A DNA stretch of 64,000 nucleotides from Boseongicola sp. H5 (GTDB lineage: Bacteria; Pseudomonadota; Alphaproteobacteria; Rhodobacterales; Rhodobacteraceae): the NCBI GenBank assembly GCA_020622165.1, contig JACNMN010000010.1, forward strand, positions 1 to 64,000. The letters are read 5' to 3'. Below the pieces are notes generated by a model that did not search any database, was not told the DNA's origin, and saw only the letters and a list, made by a program, of their open reading frames with translations. The position numbers were made by a program, and so were the translations under genes. Every line of letters starts with the position of its first letter. Within the stretch, counting starts at the first letter, position 1. This document shows positions 46,124-55,522 of the stretch, one piece after another.

Positions 46124-46153
46124 CCAGTCTTGTTTCGCGTGGTCCGGGCCCGA

Positions 46154-47491
46154 TCAGCCCTTCGCGAATTCCGGGTAGGCCTCCATGCCAAGCTCGGAAA
46201 CGTCGAGGCCGTTGATCTCGTCCTCTTCGCTTGCGCGCAGGCCGATGGTGGCCTTGAGCACGTAGAACACGATGAGCGAGCTGACGAAGACGAAGGCGAT
46301 GACCGCCACGATCCCCAGGATCTGCGCGCCAAGCGTGGCTTCCCCATGGTAGCCGCCGGTCAGCACTACGGCGAGTGTGCCCCAGATCCCGGCGAAGAAG
46401 TGCACCGGAATGGCGCCTACCACATCATCGATCTTCAGCCTGTCGAGAAGCGGCACCGTGAAGACCACGATCAGGCCGCCGATCGCCCCGATGATCAGCG
46501 ACAGGAAGAGCGACGGGGCAAGAGGTTCTGCTGTGATCGAGACGAGACCCGCCAGCGCGCCGTTCAGCACCATGGTCAGATCGGCCTTGCCATAGATGAG
46601 CTGGGTCAGGATCAGGGCTGCGATGGCGCCGGAGGCCGCCGCCATATTCGTGTTGGCGAAGATCCGGGAGACATCGGCCACGTCGCTCACCGTGCCCATG
46701 GCGAGCTGCGAGCCGCCGTTGAAGCCGAACCAGCCGAGCCAGAGGATGAACGTACCAAGCGTGGCAAGCGCCAGATTGGAACCCGGCATCGGGTTGACCT
46801 TGCCATCTTTGCTGTACTTGCCGATCCGGGGACCAAGCACGATGGCCCCGGCCAGCGCCGCGGCACCACCGGCGGCATGCACCAGCGTCGAGCCCGCGAA
46901 GTCGGAGAAGCCCGCTTCGGACAGCCAGCCGCCGCCCCACTGCCAGGATGCCTCGATCGGGTAGATGAAGCCGGTCAGCACGACAACGAAGGTCAGGAAG
47001 GGCCAGAGCTTGATCCGCTCGGCCAGGGTGCCCGAGACGATCGAGGCCGTGGTGGCGCAGAACATCAGCTGGAAGAAGAAGTCCGAACCCGCCGAGGCGT
47101 AGTCCAGCGAGGCCTCGGCCGGGTCGAGCGCCACAGGTTCCAGCGCGGTGACCGCAAAGAAGGGCCCAAGCCAGCCTTCGATCAGCCAATCTGCGGGATA
47201 CATGATCCCGAAGCCCACCAGCCAGTACATGATCGCGGCGATGCCGAAGAGCGAGATGTTCTTGGTCAGCTGCATTGTGACGTTCTTGGAACGGACCAGC
47301 CCGGCTTCGAGCATCGCGAAGCCGGCGGCCATCCAGAACACGAGAAAGCCGCCGACGAGGAACAGAAGCGTCGTCAGGATGTAGGAGGTGTGCGCTGCGG
47401 CCTCTACGCCGGCTTCCTGCGCGACCCCCACGGATGGCAGCAGCGCAGCGGTTGCCACGGCGGCCAGCGGGATAAGATACTTGGTTTTCAT
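46154..47491 (-). CDS. amtB: Ammonium transporter AmtB
   Basis: A 445-residue ammonium channel. An N-terminal signal peptide (MKTKYLIPLAAVATAALLPS, cleavage after VAQ) precedes eleven membrane segments with hallmark motifs: FWMAAGFAMLEAGLVRSKNV, GSTLVHAAGGAAALAGAI with the pore His, and HFFAGIWGTLAVVL with the second pore His. ATG 47491 is preferred over an upstream in-frame start. It follows glnK by 34 bases on the minus strand; GlnK binds and blocks the AmtB pore when nitrogen is plentiful. Confidence 0.96.
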   Translation of the reverse strand: MKTKYLIPLAAVATAALLPSVGVAQEAGVEAAAHTSYILTTLLFLVGGFLVFWMAAGFAMLEAGLVRSKNVTMQLTKNISLFGIAAIMYWLVGFGIMYPADWLIEGWLGPFFAVTALEPVALDPAEASLDYASAGSDFFFQLMFCATTASIVSGTLAERIKLWPFLTFVVVLTGFIYPIEASWQWGGGWLSEAGFSDFAGSTLVHAAGGAAALAGAIVLGPRIGKYSKDGKVNPMPGSNLALATLGTFILWLGWFGFNGGSQLAMGTVSDVADVSRIFANTNMAAASGAIAALILTQLIYGKADLTMVLNGALAGLVSITAEPLAPSLFLSLIIGAIGGLIVVFTVPLLDRLKIDDVVGAIPVHFFAGIWGTLAVVLTGGYHGEATLGAQILGIVAVIAFVFVSSLIVFYVLKATIGLRASEEDEINGLDVSELGMEAYPEFAKG

Positions 47492-47525
47492 CTGATGGAT
47501 GTCCTTTTGTCGAAAGGGCGCGCGC

Positions 47526-47870
47526 TCACAGCGCGTCGTCATTGGTTTCGCCGGTCCGCACGCGCACGGCGGAGTTCACGTCGAGGACGAAGATCTTGCC
47601 GTCACCGATCTTGTCGGTCTTGGCGGTGCTCTGAATGGTTTCGACCACCTGATCCGCCATCGCGGCCGCAACGACGATTTCCAGTTTCACTTTCGGCACG
47701 AAATTCACGGCGTATTCGGCGCCGCGATAGATCTCGGTGTGGCCGGATTGAGAGCCAAAGCCCTTGATCTCGGTCACCATCATGCCGCGCACGCCGATGG
47801 CGGTCAGGGCTTCGCGGACCTCCTCCAGCTTGAACGGTTTGATTGCTGCGATGATGAGTTTCACGTTCAT
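47526..47870 (-). CDS. glnK: PII nitrogen regulatory protein GlnK
   Basis: A 114-residue PII signalling protein. It starts at ATG 47870 (MNVKLIIAAIKPFKLEEVRE). The T-loop carries the uridylylated Tyr, here residue 53 because of a two-residue longer N-terminus (IYRGAEYAVNFVPK). The GDGKIFVLDV loop and a C-terminal TGETNDDAL tail complete it. It senses 2-oxoglutarate and ATP/ADP and regulates AmtB, the next gene. Confidence 0.94.
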   Translation of the reverse strand: MNVKLIIAAIKPFKLEEVREALTAIGVRGMMVTEIKGFGSQSGHTEIYRGAEYAVNFVPKVKLEIVVAAAMADQVVETIQSTAKTDKIGDGKIFVLDVNSAVRVRTGETNDDAL

Positions 47871-47995
47871 CCCCTTCCGGTTTTCGGTTTCTGTCCCCCA
47901 AAAGGACGTCACGGAGGAAAAGACAGGCCGCGGCCGCGCCAAGGGCAACGACACGGTGAAGGGTTTGCACAACCGGAAGTTGTATACGCAAATTT

Positions 47996-48005
47996 TTTGC
48001 GCAAA
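47996..48005 (-). promoter_or_regulatory. Palindrome in the glnK leader, possible regulator site
   Basis: TTTGCGCAAA at 47996-48005 is a perfect 10-base palindrome, 126 bases upstream of the glnK start, in a locally A/T-rich stretch (47980-48010). A related TTTGCAC lies at 47963-47969. NtrC-type sites have TGCAC-like halves, so an NtrC role is possible but the match is loose. I could not find a clear sigma-54 -24/-12 element. Confidence 0.22.
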
Positions 48006-48139
48006 TTACGTTAACTGCCCGTTTTTTTGGCAAGACGTGAATGCGGCGGTGCAGCATCATGGGCGAAAGAAAGGGCGCATTCTGCCCTCCACAATCGAGT
48101 CGTTTTTCCCTATCTTGGCGAAAAAGAAGGCAGGACATC

Positions 48140-50323
48140 ATGAGCCCATCAGGAAACGGCGGCCGCCCGCCGCGCAAAGGGCAGCGCGGGCTTGTGGCCG
48201 ACCGCAGGACAAAGTCCGCATCCGCATCCCCACCGCGCACGGCCTCCGCCAGGCGCGCACCCCGCCGACGGAAACAGGCGCGGACCCGCCGGCCCGGTAT
48301 TCTGGGGTGGATCGCGGCCCTTGTCAGGTTCGTGTTCCGCATGATCTTCGGGGTGATCTGGCGCGGGGCGGTGGTGCTGGGCATCATCGTTCTGGGCGCG
48401 GCGGCCTATTACTACACCCTGCTGCCGCCGGTGGGCGAGGTCGTCGATGCGCGGGCGCGCGGATCGGTGACCATGCTGGACCGCGACGGCAACGTGTTTG
48501 CGTGGCGTGGCGAGCAATATGGCGGGATGATCGACCCCGACAGCGTCAGCCCGCATCTGACCCATGCGGTGGTCGCCACCGAGGACCGGCGGTTCTATCG
48601 CCATGTGGGGATCAGCCCGCGGGGCATCGCCAGCGCCATCCGGATCAATATGCGCGAAGGCCGCGGCCCGTTGGAGGGGCATGGCGGTTCCACCATCACG
48701 CAGCAGGTGGCCAAGCTGATGTGTCTGGGCGTCGCCTATGACCCGTCCGAATGGGAAAGCGAGGCCGAATACGAAACGGATTGCCGCCGCACCACGCTCT
48801 GGCGGAAGATCCAGGAGGTGCCCTTCGCGCTGGCGATGGAGTTCCGCTACACCAAGGACGAAATCCTGACGATCTATTTCAACCGCGCCTATCTGGGCGC
48901 CGGGACGCGCGGCTTCGAGGCGGCGTCGCAGCGCTATTTCGGCCATTCCAGTTCCGAATTGCAGCCGCAGCAGGCCGCGATGCTGGCCGGTCTTCTGGTG
49001 GCGCCGTCCTATTATGCGCCGACCCGCAATCTGGAACGCGCGCAGCGCCGGGCCAATCTGGTGCTTGGGCTGATGGAGGAGCAAGGCTTCCTGACCACTG
49101 CCGAAGCGGATGCGGCGCGGGCCGCCCCGGCGACCCTGTCGGACGCGGCGCGGCAGGAAACCGGCGGCTTTTTCGCTGATTGGATCATGGGCGCGGGGCC
49201 GGGGTTCCTGACCAATGAAACCACCGAAGACGTGATTATCCGCACCACGTTCGACCCGGCCATGCAGGCCGCTGCCGAAGACGCGCTGGCCGATGTGTTC
49301 ACCAACCAGGTGAGCGAAGGCTCGGGCGCGCAGGCCGCCATCGTCGTGATGTCCGCCGATGGTGCGGTGCGGGCCATGGTCGGCGGTCGGGAGACGCAGG
49401 CGCCGGGGCAATTCAACCGGGCGGTGCAGGCGATGCGGCAGACCGGCAGTTCGTTCAAACCCTTCGTCTATGCGGCTGCGCTCAATTTCGGCTGGCGGTT
49501 CGACGATCTGATCTATGACGGGCCGTTGACCATCGACATTCCCGGATCGGGACCGTGGAGCCCCGAGAACTCCTCCGGCCGGTTCTACGGCGAGGTGACG
49601 CTGACCGACGCGCTCAGGGCATCGCTGAACACCGCGGCGGTGCGCCTGTCGGAAACCGTGGGCCGGGAGGCGACGCGGGAGGTGGCCGAGGGGTTCGGCA
49701 TCGACAGCGATCTTGCCGACGGGCCCGCCGTGGCGCTCGGCGCGTCCGAGGCGAGCCTGATCGAGATGACGGGGGCCTATGCGGGCATTCTCAACGGCGG
49801 GTCCGCGGTAACGCCCTATGGGCTGATGGAGCTGCGGATTCTCGGCGATGACAGGGCCCTGATCGGGCAGGAGGGCGGCATACAGGATCGCGTGATCTCG
49901 GAAGAGGCCGCGCGGCAACTGACCTACATGATGGCGCAGGTGGTGGCCAATGGCACCGGCCAGCGCGCACAACTGCCCGACCGGCCCGCCGCCGGAAAGA
50001 CCGGCACGACCAATTCCGCCCGCGACGCGTGGTTCATCGGGTTTACCGCTGATTACGTGGCCGGCGTGTGGATGGGCTATGATGACAACACGCCGCTATC
50101 GGGCGTGTCGGGCGGCGGATTGCCGGCAGAGATCTGGCGGCAGACGATGGAGCGGATCCATGTGGATATTCCGCCCCGCCCCTTGCCGATGATCGACCCG
50201 ATCGCCGAAGCGCAACCCGCCCAGCCGCTTCAGCAGGCGCCGCAGGCTCAGGGCGAAAGACGCCCCGATCTGGCCGAGCAGATCCTGATGGAGGTGCTGG
50301 GCACGATCCTGAACGGAAACTGA
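48140..50323 (+). CDS. Class A penicillin-binding protein (bifunctional transglycosylase/transpeptidase)
   Basis: A 727-residue peptidoglycan synthase. A very basic, Arg/Ser/Pro-rich cytoplasmic tail (1-55) and one membrane anchor (about 70-90) precede a GT51 glycosyltransferase domain with TEDRRFYRHVG and GGSTITQQVAKL. The transpeptidase domain has the catalytic Ser in GSSFKPFVY (SxxK), ASLNTAAV (SxN) and KTGTT (KTG). It polymerises and crosslinks peptidoglycan in the periplasm. ATG 48140 is chosen to give this topology. It is most like PBP1A/PbpC-type enzymes of alphaproteobacteria; the exact class cannot be fixed here. Confidence 0.93.
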   Translation: MSPSGNGGRPPRKGQRGLVADRRTKSASASPPRTASARRAPRRRKQARTRRPGILGWIAALVRFVFRMIFGVIWRGAVVLGIIVLGAAAYYYTLLPPVGEVVDARARGSVTMLDRDGNVFAWRGEQYGGMIDPDSVSPHLTHAVVATEDRRFYRHVGISPRGIASAIRINMREGRGPLEGHGGSTITQQVAKLMCLGVAYDPSEWESEAEYETDCRRTTLWRKIQEVPFALAMEFRYTKDEILTIYFNRAYLGAGTRGFEAASQRYFGHSSSELQPQQAAMLAGLLVAPSYYAPTRNLERAQRRANLVLGLMEEQGFLTTAEADAARAAPATLSDAARQETGGFFADWIMGAGPGFLTNETTEDVIIRTTFDPAMQAAAEDALADVFTNQVSEGSGAQAAIVVMSADGAVRAMVGGRETQAPGQFNRAVQAMRQTGSSFKPFVYAAALNFGWRFDDLIYDGPLTIDIPGSGPWSPENSSGRFYGEVTLTDALRASLNTAAVRLSETVGREATREVAEGFGIDSDLADGPAVALGASEASLIEMTGAYAGILNGGSAVTPYGLMELRILGDDRALIGQEGGIQDRVISEEAARQLTYMMAQVVANGTGQRAQLPDRPAAGKTGTTNSARDAWFIGFTADYVAGVWMGYDDNTPLSGVSGGGLPAEIWRQTMERIHVDIPPRPLPMIDPIAEAQPAQPLQQAPQAQGERRPDLAEQILMEVLGTILNGN

Positions 50324-50326
50324 CGA

Positions 50327-50343
50327 CCGCGGGCAGCCCGCGG
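50327..50343 (+). terminator. Short GC hairpin between convergent genes
   Basis: CCGCGGG (50327-50333), loop CAG, CCCGCGG (50337-50343). Seven GC pairs with a 3-base loop, two bases after the PBP stop and upstream of the convergent mlaC stop. No T-run, so termination is uncertain. Confidence 0.4.
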
Positions 50344-50371
50344 CGGGGCTACCTTCGGGGCCGGGCGTGAG

Positions 50372-50998
50372 CTAGCCCACGGTTCTCAGATGCCCGATCA
50401 ACGCGTCGATATCGCCGCCGCGCCGGTCCAGCATTCCGCCGATTTCCGACCGCTCGGTGATCAGCAGGTTCACGCCTTCGATCACAAGATTGAAGAATCG
50501 ATCCTGCCCCGATCTGTCCGACACCAGCCAGCGCAGCTCGAACGGGCGTTCATTCCGGATCCGCACGGTGGAGATGATCTCGAAATACTGGTTGACCTGA
50601 CGGCCGTCGACCACCTCGATCCGCCCGCCAATGAACTCGCGGAAACGGCGGCCGTATTTGCGTGCCATGTAGCCCTGAAACGCCTCGGTGAAGGCGCGCA
50701 TCTGCGCGCGGGAGGCGCTGCGCGCGGGCGGGCCCAGGACCGATTGCGCGATGATCGGCACATCGGCGTGGCGGGCGAAAAACCGCTCGAACTCGCGAAT
50801 CATCGCCGCTTCGGACTGCCCGGAATTGATGATCTGCAGCAACTCGGCAACCACGCGGTCGATCAGACCGCGGGCCTCGGCGGTGGTCAGGGCCAGCGCC
50901 GGGCGCGGCAGGGCCAGCGCGGCCAGCCCGGCACCCACGGTCAGGGCTGCAAAGCGGCGCCGGGTCAGACCGGACGGTGGCGTTGCATTATTCTGCAT
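50372..50998 (-). CDS. mlaC: MlaC-like periplasmic phospholipid-binding protein
   Basis: A 208-residue MlaC/Ttg2D-family protein that ferries phospholipids between the MlaA outer-membrane complex and the inner-membrane MlaFEDB transporter. The N-terminus carries a twin-arginine-type signal, LTRRRFAALTVGAG, unusual for MlaC, which normally uses Sec. The domain motifs YMARKYGRRFREFIGG and VIEGVNLLITERSEIGGML fit the family. It overlaps mlaA by 11 bases; mlaFED are not in the window. Confidence 0.85.
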   Translation of the reverse strand: MQNNATPPSGLTRRRFAALTVGAGLAALALPRPALALTTAEARGLIDRVVAELLQIINSGQSEAAMIREFERFFARHADVPIIAQSVLGPPARSASRAQMRAFTEAFQGYMARKYGRRFREFIGGRIEVVDGRQVNQYFEIISTVRIRNERPFELRWLVSDRSGQDRFFNLVIEGVNLLITERSEIGGMLDRRGGDIDALIGHLRTVG

Positions 50999-51767
50999 AG
51001 GGGTCAAAGAACAACTCTCCATAAGGGTCCTCATACGGGTCGATGAAACCCGGATCGAAGTCGCCGCGCAACTCGAAGCGGCGATTCTGAAGATAGATCG
51101 ACCGCGCCTGTGCGTAGCTGTCTTCGCTCTCATACAGGACACTGTCGATGGTGCCGCCAAAGCGATGCCGGTTGCCGAAGCCCGCGGCGACATCGATCCC
51201 CCTCGTGACATTGCGGGGCCGGGTGTCGAGCCCACGCAGCGGATTGAGGGCAAAATCGACGACCCGCCCGACCGTATCGCGGGAGGTCGACGGGCCCAGC
51301 ACCGGCAGTTCCATGTAAGGGCCCTCGGGCGCACCCCAGAGATGCAGGGTTTCACCAAAATCCGTGTCACGCTCCTCAAGCCCCATCGCGCTGGCCGGGT
51401 CGAAGATGCCGCCGATCCCGATGGTGGTGTTGATCACGAAACGCGCGGTGTTGTGGATCGCCTGACCGAAGCGGAATTGCAGAACATTGTTCACCACATA
51501 GCCCGGCTGATTGAGGTTGGAGGACATCCGCCCGACCCCGACCAGCACCGGCTCCGGTATTGCGGAGCCGAGCGCGGAGGCGGTGGGCCTGACCAGCGCA
51601 CGGTCCAGCCCGCGATTGAATTCATGCGCCGCGCGATTCTGCGCCTCGTCGGGGTCGTTTATCGCGCTTGCGGGCGGCAGCGCGGCCGGGCCACAGGCCG
51701 AAAGCGTGACAAGCAGCCCAAGAACGGCACACAGACTGCGGGTGCGGAAAATGGACATGACGGGCAC
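50988..51767 (-). CDS. mlaA: MlaA/VacJ outer-membrane lipoprotein
   Basis: A 259-residue lipoprotein of the MlaA family that removes surface-exposed phospholipids from the outer membrane. The signal ends in the lipobox LSAC (LLVTLSACGPAAL). Core motifs FNRGLDRALVRP, RFVINTTIGIGGIFDPAS and LGPSTSRDTVGRVVDF match MlaA, and a long acidic tail follows. I chose GTG 51767 because AGGAG sits 6 bases upstream; ATG 51758 is 15 bases from it and gives a nearly identical protein. It overlaps mlaC downstream. Confidence 0.9.
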   Translation of the reverse strand: MPVMSIFRTRSLCAVLGLLVTLSACGPAALPPASAINDPDEAQNRAAHEFNRGLDRALVRPTASALGSAIPEPVLVGVGRMSSNLNQPGYVVNNVLQFRFGQAIHNTARFVINTTIGIGGIFDPASAMGLEERDTDFGETLHLWGAPEGPYMELPVLGPSTSRDTVGRVVDFALNPLRGLDTRPRNVTRGIDVAAGFGNRHRFGGTIDSVLYESEDSYAQARSIYLQNRRFELRGDFDPGFIDPYEDPYGELFFDPYAE

Positions 51768-51942
51768 ACGGGACTCCTGTTGGCGATCTGCTGTTTCAAT
51801 CGGGACCACGCGGAAGTAACCGTTTGCAAAGGGCCCGTGTTGCATAAAGTGTTTCACTGAACCTTTGAGAAAGGCGAGCGGCTGTATCCTAATGTCGCAG
51901 TGCCCGGCTCTGCCTGCAATAGACTTATGCCCGGATTGTTGG

Positions 51943-53679
51943 ATGACCCCGACACGATCACATCACGGCCAGCCCGTCACGGATGACCTGACCCGCCACC
52001 GGCGGGCCAATTCCGCGCTGCTCTGGGCGATCTTCCTGTTCAGCGTGTTCACCAATCTGCTGATGCTCACGGGCCCGCTCTACATGTTGCAGGTCTATGA
52101 CCGCGTCCTCGGCAGCCGGTCCGAGGAAACGCTTCTGGCGCTGTCCCTGCTGGTGACCTTCCTGTTCCTGATGATGGGGCTTCTCGACTATGTCCGGGGC
52201 CGGGTGGCGGCGCGCGTCGGCGCCCGATTGCAGGACGGTCTGGACGCGCCGGTGTTTTCCGCCGCCCTGTCGCGGGCGCGCAGGACGGGCGGCCCCCAGA
52301 CCGGCCTGCGGGATCTCGAATCGGTGCAGCGGCTTTTGTCCTCGCCCGCGTTCCTGGCGATTTTCGACGTTCCGTGGACACCTCTCTTTCTGGCGGCGAT
52401 CTTCATTTTTCATCCATGGCTTGGCTGGCTGGCGCTCAGCGGTGGCGCGCTGCTGATCGTCATCGCAATCGTCAATCAGGCGATGACGCGGGAGCCGCTG
52501 AATGCGTCCAGTCTCGCCTCGATGCGCGCCGACCGGATGGCGGGCCAGCTGCAATCGGAGGCGGAACTGATCCGCAGCCTGGGAATGCAGGGGTCCGCCT
52601 TTCGCCGCTGGCGTGCCCAGCGCTCGGTTGCGCTCGGCGCGTCGATCCGGTCCAGCGACCGGGCCGGCGGGTTCACCACGCTGACCAAGACGCTGCGGCT
52701 CTTCCTGCAATCGGCGATGCTGGGTCTGGGCGCCTATCTTGTGTTGCAGGGGGAGCTGACCGCGGGCGCGATGATCGCGGGCTCGATCCTGATGGGCCGG
52801 GCGCTTGCCCCGATCGAATTGGCGATCGGCCAGTGGGCGCTGATCCATCGCGCCCATGATGGCTGGACCAATCTGCGCCAGCTTCTGGCGGAAACCCCGC
52901 GGGAACCGCATCGCCTGCCGCTTCCGCGGCCTGCCGCGCAGCTGACGGTGCATCAACTGGCCGTTGTGCCGCCCGGGGAAAGCCAGGCAACGCTCAGAAT
53001 GGTCAGTTTTCGCGTCGAACCCGGGCAGGCGGTCGGGATCATCGGGCCCTCGGGCGCCGGAAAATCGACGCTTGCCAAGGCCCTGACCGGGGTCTGGGCG
53101 CCGGCGGCGGGCCAGATCCGCCTCGATGGCGCGACGCTGGACCAGTACGATCCGGACGTTCTGGGCGGGCTGATCGGCTATCTGCCGCAAAGCGTGACGC
53201 TGTTCGATGGCACGATTGCGGAGAATATCGCCCGTCTGGCCCCCGACCCGGACCCGGAGGCCGTGGTCGCCGCCGCCCGGAAAGCGGCGGCGCATGACCT
53301 CATCCTGAAACAGCCCAAGGGCTACGATACGCCGGTGACCGCCGTGGGATCGCGGCTCTCCGGCGGGCAGGTGCAGCGGATCGGCCTGGCCCGCGCGCTT
53401 TATGGCGACCCGGTGCTGCTGGTTCTGGACGAGCCGAACTCGAACCTCGACAACGAGGGCAGCGAAGCCCTGAACCAGGCCATCCGCGAGATGAAGATCG
53501 ATGGCCGCTCGGTGCTGATCATGGCGCACAGGCCCGCGGCCATCCGCGAATGCGACATGCTACTGGTTCTGGAGGGCGGCATGCCCAAGGTCTTCGGCCC
53601 GCGGGACGAGGTGCTGAAGAAAACGGTGCAGAACCACGCGCAGATTGCCGGTGGCGCCGCAGCCGGGGGGGTAAGCTGA
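51943..53679 (+). CDS. Type I secretion ABC transporter (PrtD/HlyB-like)
   Basis: A 578-residue half-transporter. Membrane segments in the first half ([39 protein letters not shown]) match the PrtD/LapB-like type I secretion subgroup without an N-terminal peptidase domain. The nucleotide-binding domain has Walker [11 protein letters not shown], signature [16 protein letters not shown] and Walker [13 protein letters not shown]. The start is uncertain; ATG 51943 gives a typical N-terminus. It overlaps the HlyD partner (TGATG). It exports a substrate, often an RTX protein, without cleavage; none is adjacent. Confidence 0.92.
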   Translation: MTPTRSHHGQPVTDDLTRHRRANSALLWAIFLFSVFTNLLMLTGPLYMLQVYDRVLGSRSEETLLALSLLVTFLFLMMGLLDYVRGRVAARVGARLQDGLDAPVFSAALSRARRTGGPQTGLRDLESVQRLLSSPAFLAIFDVPWTPLFLAAIFIFHPWLGWLALSGGALLIVIAIVNQAMTREPLNASSLASMRADRMAGQLQSEAELIRSLGMQGSAFRRWRAQRSVALGASIRSSDRAGGFTTLTKTLRLFLQSAMLGLGAYLVLQGELTAGAMIAGSILMGRALAPIELAIGQWALIHRAHDGWTNLRQLLAETPREPHRLPLPRPAAQLTVHQLAVVPPGESQATLRMVSFRVEPGQAVGIIGPSGAGKSTLAKALTGVWAPAAGQIRLDGATLDQYDPDVLGGLIGYLPQSVTLFDGTIAENIARLAPDPDPEAVVAAARKAAAHDLILKQPKGYDTPVTAVGSRLSGGQVQRIGLARALYGDPVLLVLDEPNSNLDNEGSEALNQAIREMKIDGRSVLIMAHRPAAIRECDMLLVLEGGMPKVFGPRDEVLKKTVQNHAQIAGGAAAGGVS

Positions 53680-54986
53680 TGTCGGAAACGCCGGAAACCT
53701 CCTGGTCCATTCGCGGACCGATGCTGCTGGGGTTCCTGTCGCTTGCGATCCTGCTGGGCGGGTTCGGGACATGGGCGGTGATGTCGAATATCGCGGGCGC
53801 GATCGTCGCGTCCGGACAGATCGAGGTGGATCAGAACCGCCAGGTCATCCAGCACCCCGATGGCGGTGTCGTGGCGGAACTGGCGGTGACCGAAGGCCAG
53901 CAGGTCGAGGAGGGGCAGGTGTTGCTGCGTCTCGACGCGTCGGACATCGCGTCGAGCTATGCGGTGGTGCGTGGCCAGTTGAACGAGGTGCGCGCCCGCC
54001 GCGCCCGGCTGGAGGCCGAACGGGACGGCCAGGCCGAGGTTGCGTTCGGGGCCGAGTTGCTGCGGGCCGCCGAGGGCGATGCGGAACTCGCCGATATCCT
54101 CGCCGGGCAGCGGAACCTGTTTGCGGCCCGGCGCGACACACTGGATCGCGAGATAGACCAGTTGAACCGCCGCACCGAACAGATCGGCAGCCAGATCGAC
54201 GGGATGACCGCGCAACGCACCGCGCTGGAACGCCAGCAGGATCTGGTGGCCGAGGAGCTGAGTGCGCAGCAAGATCTTCTGGAACGCGGGCTGGCCCAGG
54301 CCGCCCGGGTGCTGAGCCTGCAACGCGAGGAGGCCAATCTTCTGGGCACGTTGGGGGAGATCGATGCCGCCGCCGCCGAGGCCGAAGGGCGGATCACCGA
54401 GACCGAACTGGCGATCCTCCAGGTCGAGACCGCCCGCCGGGAGGAGGCGATCGCCGAACTTCGCGAGGTCCGCCTGCAGGAGGAGGAGCTTGCCGAACGC
54501 GCCCAGGCGCTGGAACGCCAGCTTGCCAATATGGATCTGCGCGCGCCGGTGGCGGGGATCGTCTATGGCCTCACGGTGTTCGGCCCGCGATCGGTCGTGC
54601 GGCCCGCCGATCCGGTGCTGTTTCTGGTGCCGCAGGACCGGCCGCTGGTGATCTCCGCGCGGGTCGAGGCGATCCATGTGGATCAGGTCTTTCTGGGGCA
54701 GGAGGTGCTTTTGCGCTTTCCGGCCTTCGATTCGCGGACAACCCCGGATCTCTACGGGCTGGTGACGCGCGTGTCGCCGGATGCCTTTCTGGACGAGGCG
54801 ACGGGCGCCAGCTTCTACCAGACGCAGATCGTTCTGGACGAGGGCCAGATCGAGCTTCTGGAGGGGGAGACCCTGCTGCCCGGCATGCCGGTGGAGGCCT
54901 TCATCCGGACCGAGGATCGCACGCCGCTTGCCTATCTCATGCAGCCCCTGACCGACTATTTCAACCGCGCCTTCCGCGAAAGCTGA
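53679..54986 (+). CDS. HlyD-family type I secretion periplasmic adaptor
   Basis: A 435-residue membrane fusion protein. A short cytoplasmic N-terminus, one membrane segment at about 14-36 ([20 protein letters not shown]), a lipoyl half ([19 protein letters not shown]), long coiled-coil hairpins at about 95-290 ([20 protein letters not shown]) and the second lipoyl half ([18 protein letters not shown]) give the complete HlyD/PrtE layout. It bridges the ABC transporter to an outer-membrane TolC protein, which is not encoded here. Translationally coupled to the transporter. Confidence 0.92.
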   Translation: MSETPETSWSIRGPMLLGFLSLAILLGGFGTWAVMSNIAGAIVASGQIEVDQNRQVIQHPDGGVVAELAVTEGQQVEEGQVLLRLDASDIASSYAVVRGQLNEVRARRARLEAERDGQAEVAFGAELLRAAEGDAELADILAGQRNLFAARRDTLDREIDQLNRRTEQIGSQIDGMTAQRTALERQQDLVAEELSAQQDLLERGLAQAARVLSLQREEANLLGTLGEIDAAAAEAEGRITETELAILQVETARREEAIAELREVRLQEEELAERAQALERQLANMDLRAPVAGIVYGLTVFGPRSVVRPADPVLFLVPQDRPLVISARVEAIHVDQVFLGQEVLLRFPAFDSRTTPDLYGLVTRVSPDAFLDEATGASFYQTQIVLDEGQIELLEGETLLPGMPVEAFIRTEDRTPLAYLMQPLTDYFNRAFRES

Positions 54987-55054
54987 TCCCCCCTTTCCTC
55001 CGCCCGTCTCGGGCGTTAGCCTGTGCCTTGGATCAGGCCATTGGGAGAGGGGCG

Positions 55055-55522
55055 ATGAGCAACGGAACAGAAGCGCGGCTGGCGGAATTGGGCGTGGAAT
55101 TGCCTGTCGCACCGGCGCCAGCGGCCAATTATGTGCCATTCGTGGTGGTGGGCGATCTGGCCTTCGTGTCGGGGCAGATCTCCCAGAACGCGGACGGGTT
55201 GATCACCGGCAAGATCGGTGTCGACCTGACGACCGAAGAGGGCGCCGCCGCGGCACGGACCTGCGCGATCAGCCTGCTGGCGCAGGCCAAGGCCGCCTGT
55301 GGCGGGGATCTGGGCCGGCTGGTGCGGGTGGTCAAGCTGACCGGGTTCGTCAATTCCGGCCCGGATTACACCGATCAGCCAAAGGTGGTGAACGGCGCCT
55401 CGGATTTCCTTGTGGAGGTTCTGGGGGATGCGGGCCGGCACAGCCGTTCGGCCGTCAGCGCCGGGGCGCTGCCGCTTGGCGTCGCAGTCGAGATCGAGGG
55501 GATTTTCCAGATCAGGCCATGA
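55055..55522 (+). CDS. RidA/YjgF-family protein, paralogue 2
   Basis: A 155-residue RidA-superfamily protein. It shares the AELGVELP opening with the paralogue at 22102 and has the core VVVGDLAFVSGQISQNADG, GKIGVDLTTEEGAAAARTC and RHSRSAVSAGALPLGVAVEIE. The Arg-His-Ser-Arg-Ser-Ala segment carries the active-site Arg of the group. GGGAGAGG precedes ATG 55055. It is likely a hydrolase or carbonyl/imine-handling protein and ends in an ATGA overlap with the glycerophosphodiesterase gene. Confidence 0.85.
   Translation: MSNGTEARLAELGVELPVAPAPAANYVPFVVVGDLAFVSGQISQNADGLITGKIGVDLTTEEGAAAARTCAISLLAQAKAACGGDLGRLVRVVKLTGFVNSGPDYTDQPKVVNGASDFLVEVLGDAGRHSRSAVSAGALPLGVAVEIEGIFQIRP

Noticed and set aside
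47871..48139. Sigma-54 promoter for glnK-amtB
   Set aside because: No GG-N10-GC element in the expected TGGCAC-N5-TTGC context was found at a sensible distance on the minus strand; only a loose palindrome is reported.
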